Assembly (NCBI RefSeq): GCF_000020725.1
Contig: NC_011146.1
Location: 186,001 to 250,000 of the forward strand
Length of the DNA stretch: 64,000 nucleotides
DNA from: Citrifermentans bemidjiense Bem
GTDB taxonomy: Bacteria > Desulfobacterota > Desulfuromonadia > Geobacterales > Geobacteraceae
Direction: 5' to 3'
Part shown: one piece after another, positions 63,166-64,000 of the stretch
How positions within the stretch are numbered: position 1 is the first letter of the stretch
Layout: each line of letters opens with the position of its first letter
Notes under the pieces: generated by a model
Seen by the model: the letters and a program-made list of their open reading frames with translations, nothing else
Told to the model about the DNA's origin: nothing
The model's database searches: none
Position numbers and translations under genes: made by a program

Positions 63166-64000
63166 TTATGATTGTATGACATCCTTGCCGGGGATTTCCT
63201 TCACTTCGGCGATTTCCCCGTCGAACAGCGCCACCGCCGCGGCCACCAGCGGGTGCTCCTCCGCCTCGCGCCTCAGGGTTGCCTGTCGCTCGGCATTTTC
63301 AAGGTTTTTTTTTTCCGACAGGCTCGGCGGCGCGTCCTTCGGGGGTTCGCTCAACACCGTTATCCTCACCGCCGGGGTTCCGCCGAAATGGGTCTTGGCG
63401 AGTTCCTTCAGTTCCGTCACCCGCTCCGGGTCCTGCATCCTCTTCAGCTCGAAGGTCCCGTTCAGGCAGCCGATCTCCAGCAGTTGGCGGGAGACCTGGA
63501 CCGGGTAGACCTGCTCCAGCTCGGTGCCGAGCATGGGACGCTTCCCTTTGACGAACTGCACGAAGCTCCCCCAAAGCTCGCCGCTCCCTGCGTCGGCGGC
63601 TGCCGGCGCAGCTGAAGCTGCCGGCGGGGCAGGGGGGGGCTGGGGAGCCGGAGCGGAAGGGGGCGCGGCCGGGCGTGCGGCGTGCTGGTCCCGGGCGGCG
63701 GGGGGCGCCTGGACCGGCGGCGCGGCGGCGCGAGGGGCGCCCTCCTGGCGGGCCGGGCGCGGACCTGCGGGCGCTCCGGATTCCAGCGAGTCCAGCCGGG
63801 AGAGGAGTTCCTGCACCGCGACCGCAGGCGCCAGTGTCGCCATCTTCATCATGGTCATTTCCAGCACCAGGCGCGGGAAGCTCGCATGCGCCATCTCCGC
63901 CTCGGCCTTAAGGAGCAGCGTCAGGTGCCGCTGGAGGTCGGTCCCCGTAGCGGCATCCGCCAGGGTGCGCAACTCGCCAAGCTCCGCCTCGGAGAGTTCC
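63166..64000 (-). CDS. dnaX: DNA polymerase III subunit gamma/tau, C-terminal part (5' end outside window)
   Basis: The frame stays open through the right edge of the window, so only the C-terminal part (about 278 residues) is visible. It has the end of the clamp-loader domain III (LQRHLTLLLKAEAEMAHASFPRLVLEM in part), a Pro/Ala-rich linker (63590-63770) and a C-terminal tau-like domain (VYPVQVSRQLLEIGCLNG in part). The gene order dnaX-ybaB-recR supports the call. A slippery frameshift site for gamma, if any, was not identified in the visible part. Confidence 0.9.
   Translation of the reverse strand, partial: ELSEAELGELRTLADAATGTDLQRHLTLLLKAEAEMAHASFPRLVLEMTMMKMATLAPAVAVQELLSRLDSLESGAPAGPRPARQEGAPRAAAPPVQAPPAARDQHAARPAAPPSAPAPQPPPAPPAASAAPAAADAGSGELWGSFVQFVKGKRPMLGTELEQVYPVQVSRQLLEIGCLNGTFELKRMQDPERVTELKELAKTHFGGTPAVRITVLSEPPKDAPPSLSEKKNLENAERQATLRREAEEHPLVAAAVALFDGEIAEVKEIPGKDVIQS

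Overview
The window is a GC-rich, gene-dense chromosome segment. It most resembles Geobacterales (Desulfobacterota; the Geobacter/Citrifermentans/Geomonas group). That placement is inferred from gene content: a complex I operon with fused NuoB-C-D, two TIGR04073-type small exported proteins, pyruvate:ferredoxin oxidoreductase beside recR-ybaB-dnaX, a TIGR03960-type radical SAM gene beside rng, an A-type flavodiiron protein and GxxExxY protein repeats. No rRNA, tRNA, CRISPR array, prophage or transposase was seen. One dnaX end and one TIGR04073 gene are cut by the window edges.

Layout. 1-1.3 kb: two tandem TIGR04073 proteins, an array of four palindromes, and a tiny exported Lys/Ala-rich protein. 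1.5-9.2 kb (+): radical SAM protein, RNase G, PurT, Rieske protein, L21, L27 and ObgE, a translation/RNA-metabolism block. 9.2-24.5 kb (-): a MazG-like gene and the complex I operon, in transcription order nuoA-BCD-E-F-G-H-(ankyrin)-I-J-K-(repeat)-L-M-(GxxExxY)-N. Three non-nuo insertions interrupt it. 24.6-28.4 kb (-): an MshEN/GAF-like protein, AcuI-type oxidoreductase, GreA/B-like factor and PagL-like lipid A deacylase. 28.6-37.6 kb: an orphan gene, PriA, flavodiiron protein, RhlE-type helicase with a long leader, HU and PBP1A.

38-43.7 kb (+): a CitG-family protein, a DUF4388/receiver-like/GAF-like regulator directly upstream of a PilT-type ATPase, and glutamate dehydrogenase. 43.7-54 kb: YceH, an envelope cluster (lytic transglycosylase, LysM protein, receiver-like membrane protein), a rhomboid-like protein lacking GxSG with a zinc-ribbon tail, an operon of shikimate-kinase-like, degenerate GGDEF (GGDDF) and lipoprotein genes, the SrkA kinase, another lipoprotein and a small zinc-ribbon protein. 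54-64 kb: UvrA, a Lys-rich pentapeptide-repeat protein, a cold-shock protein, pyruvate:ferredoxin oxidoreductase, RecR, YbaB and the C-terminal part of DnaX.

The most unusual signals are the GxxExxY cassette with terminal inverted repeats inside the nuo operon (and its solo relative between nuoK and nuoL), the ankyrin gene with overlapping alternative hairpins between nuoH and nuoI, a possible AUC start codon in the Gre-like gene, the long leader of the helicase gene, and the DUF4388-PilT and shikimate-kinase-GGDDF-lipoprotein pairings. Functions were assigned by reading motifs. No database search was run.
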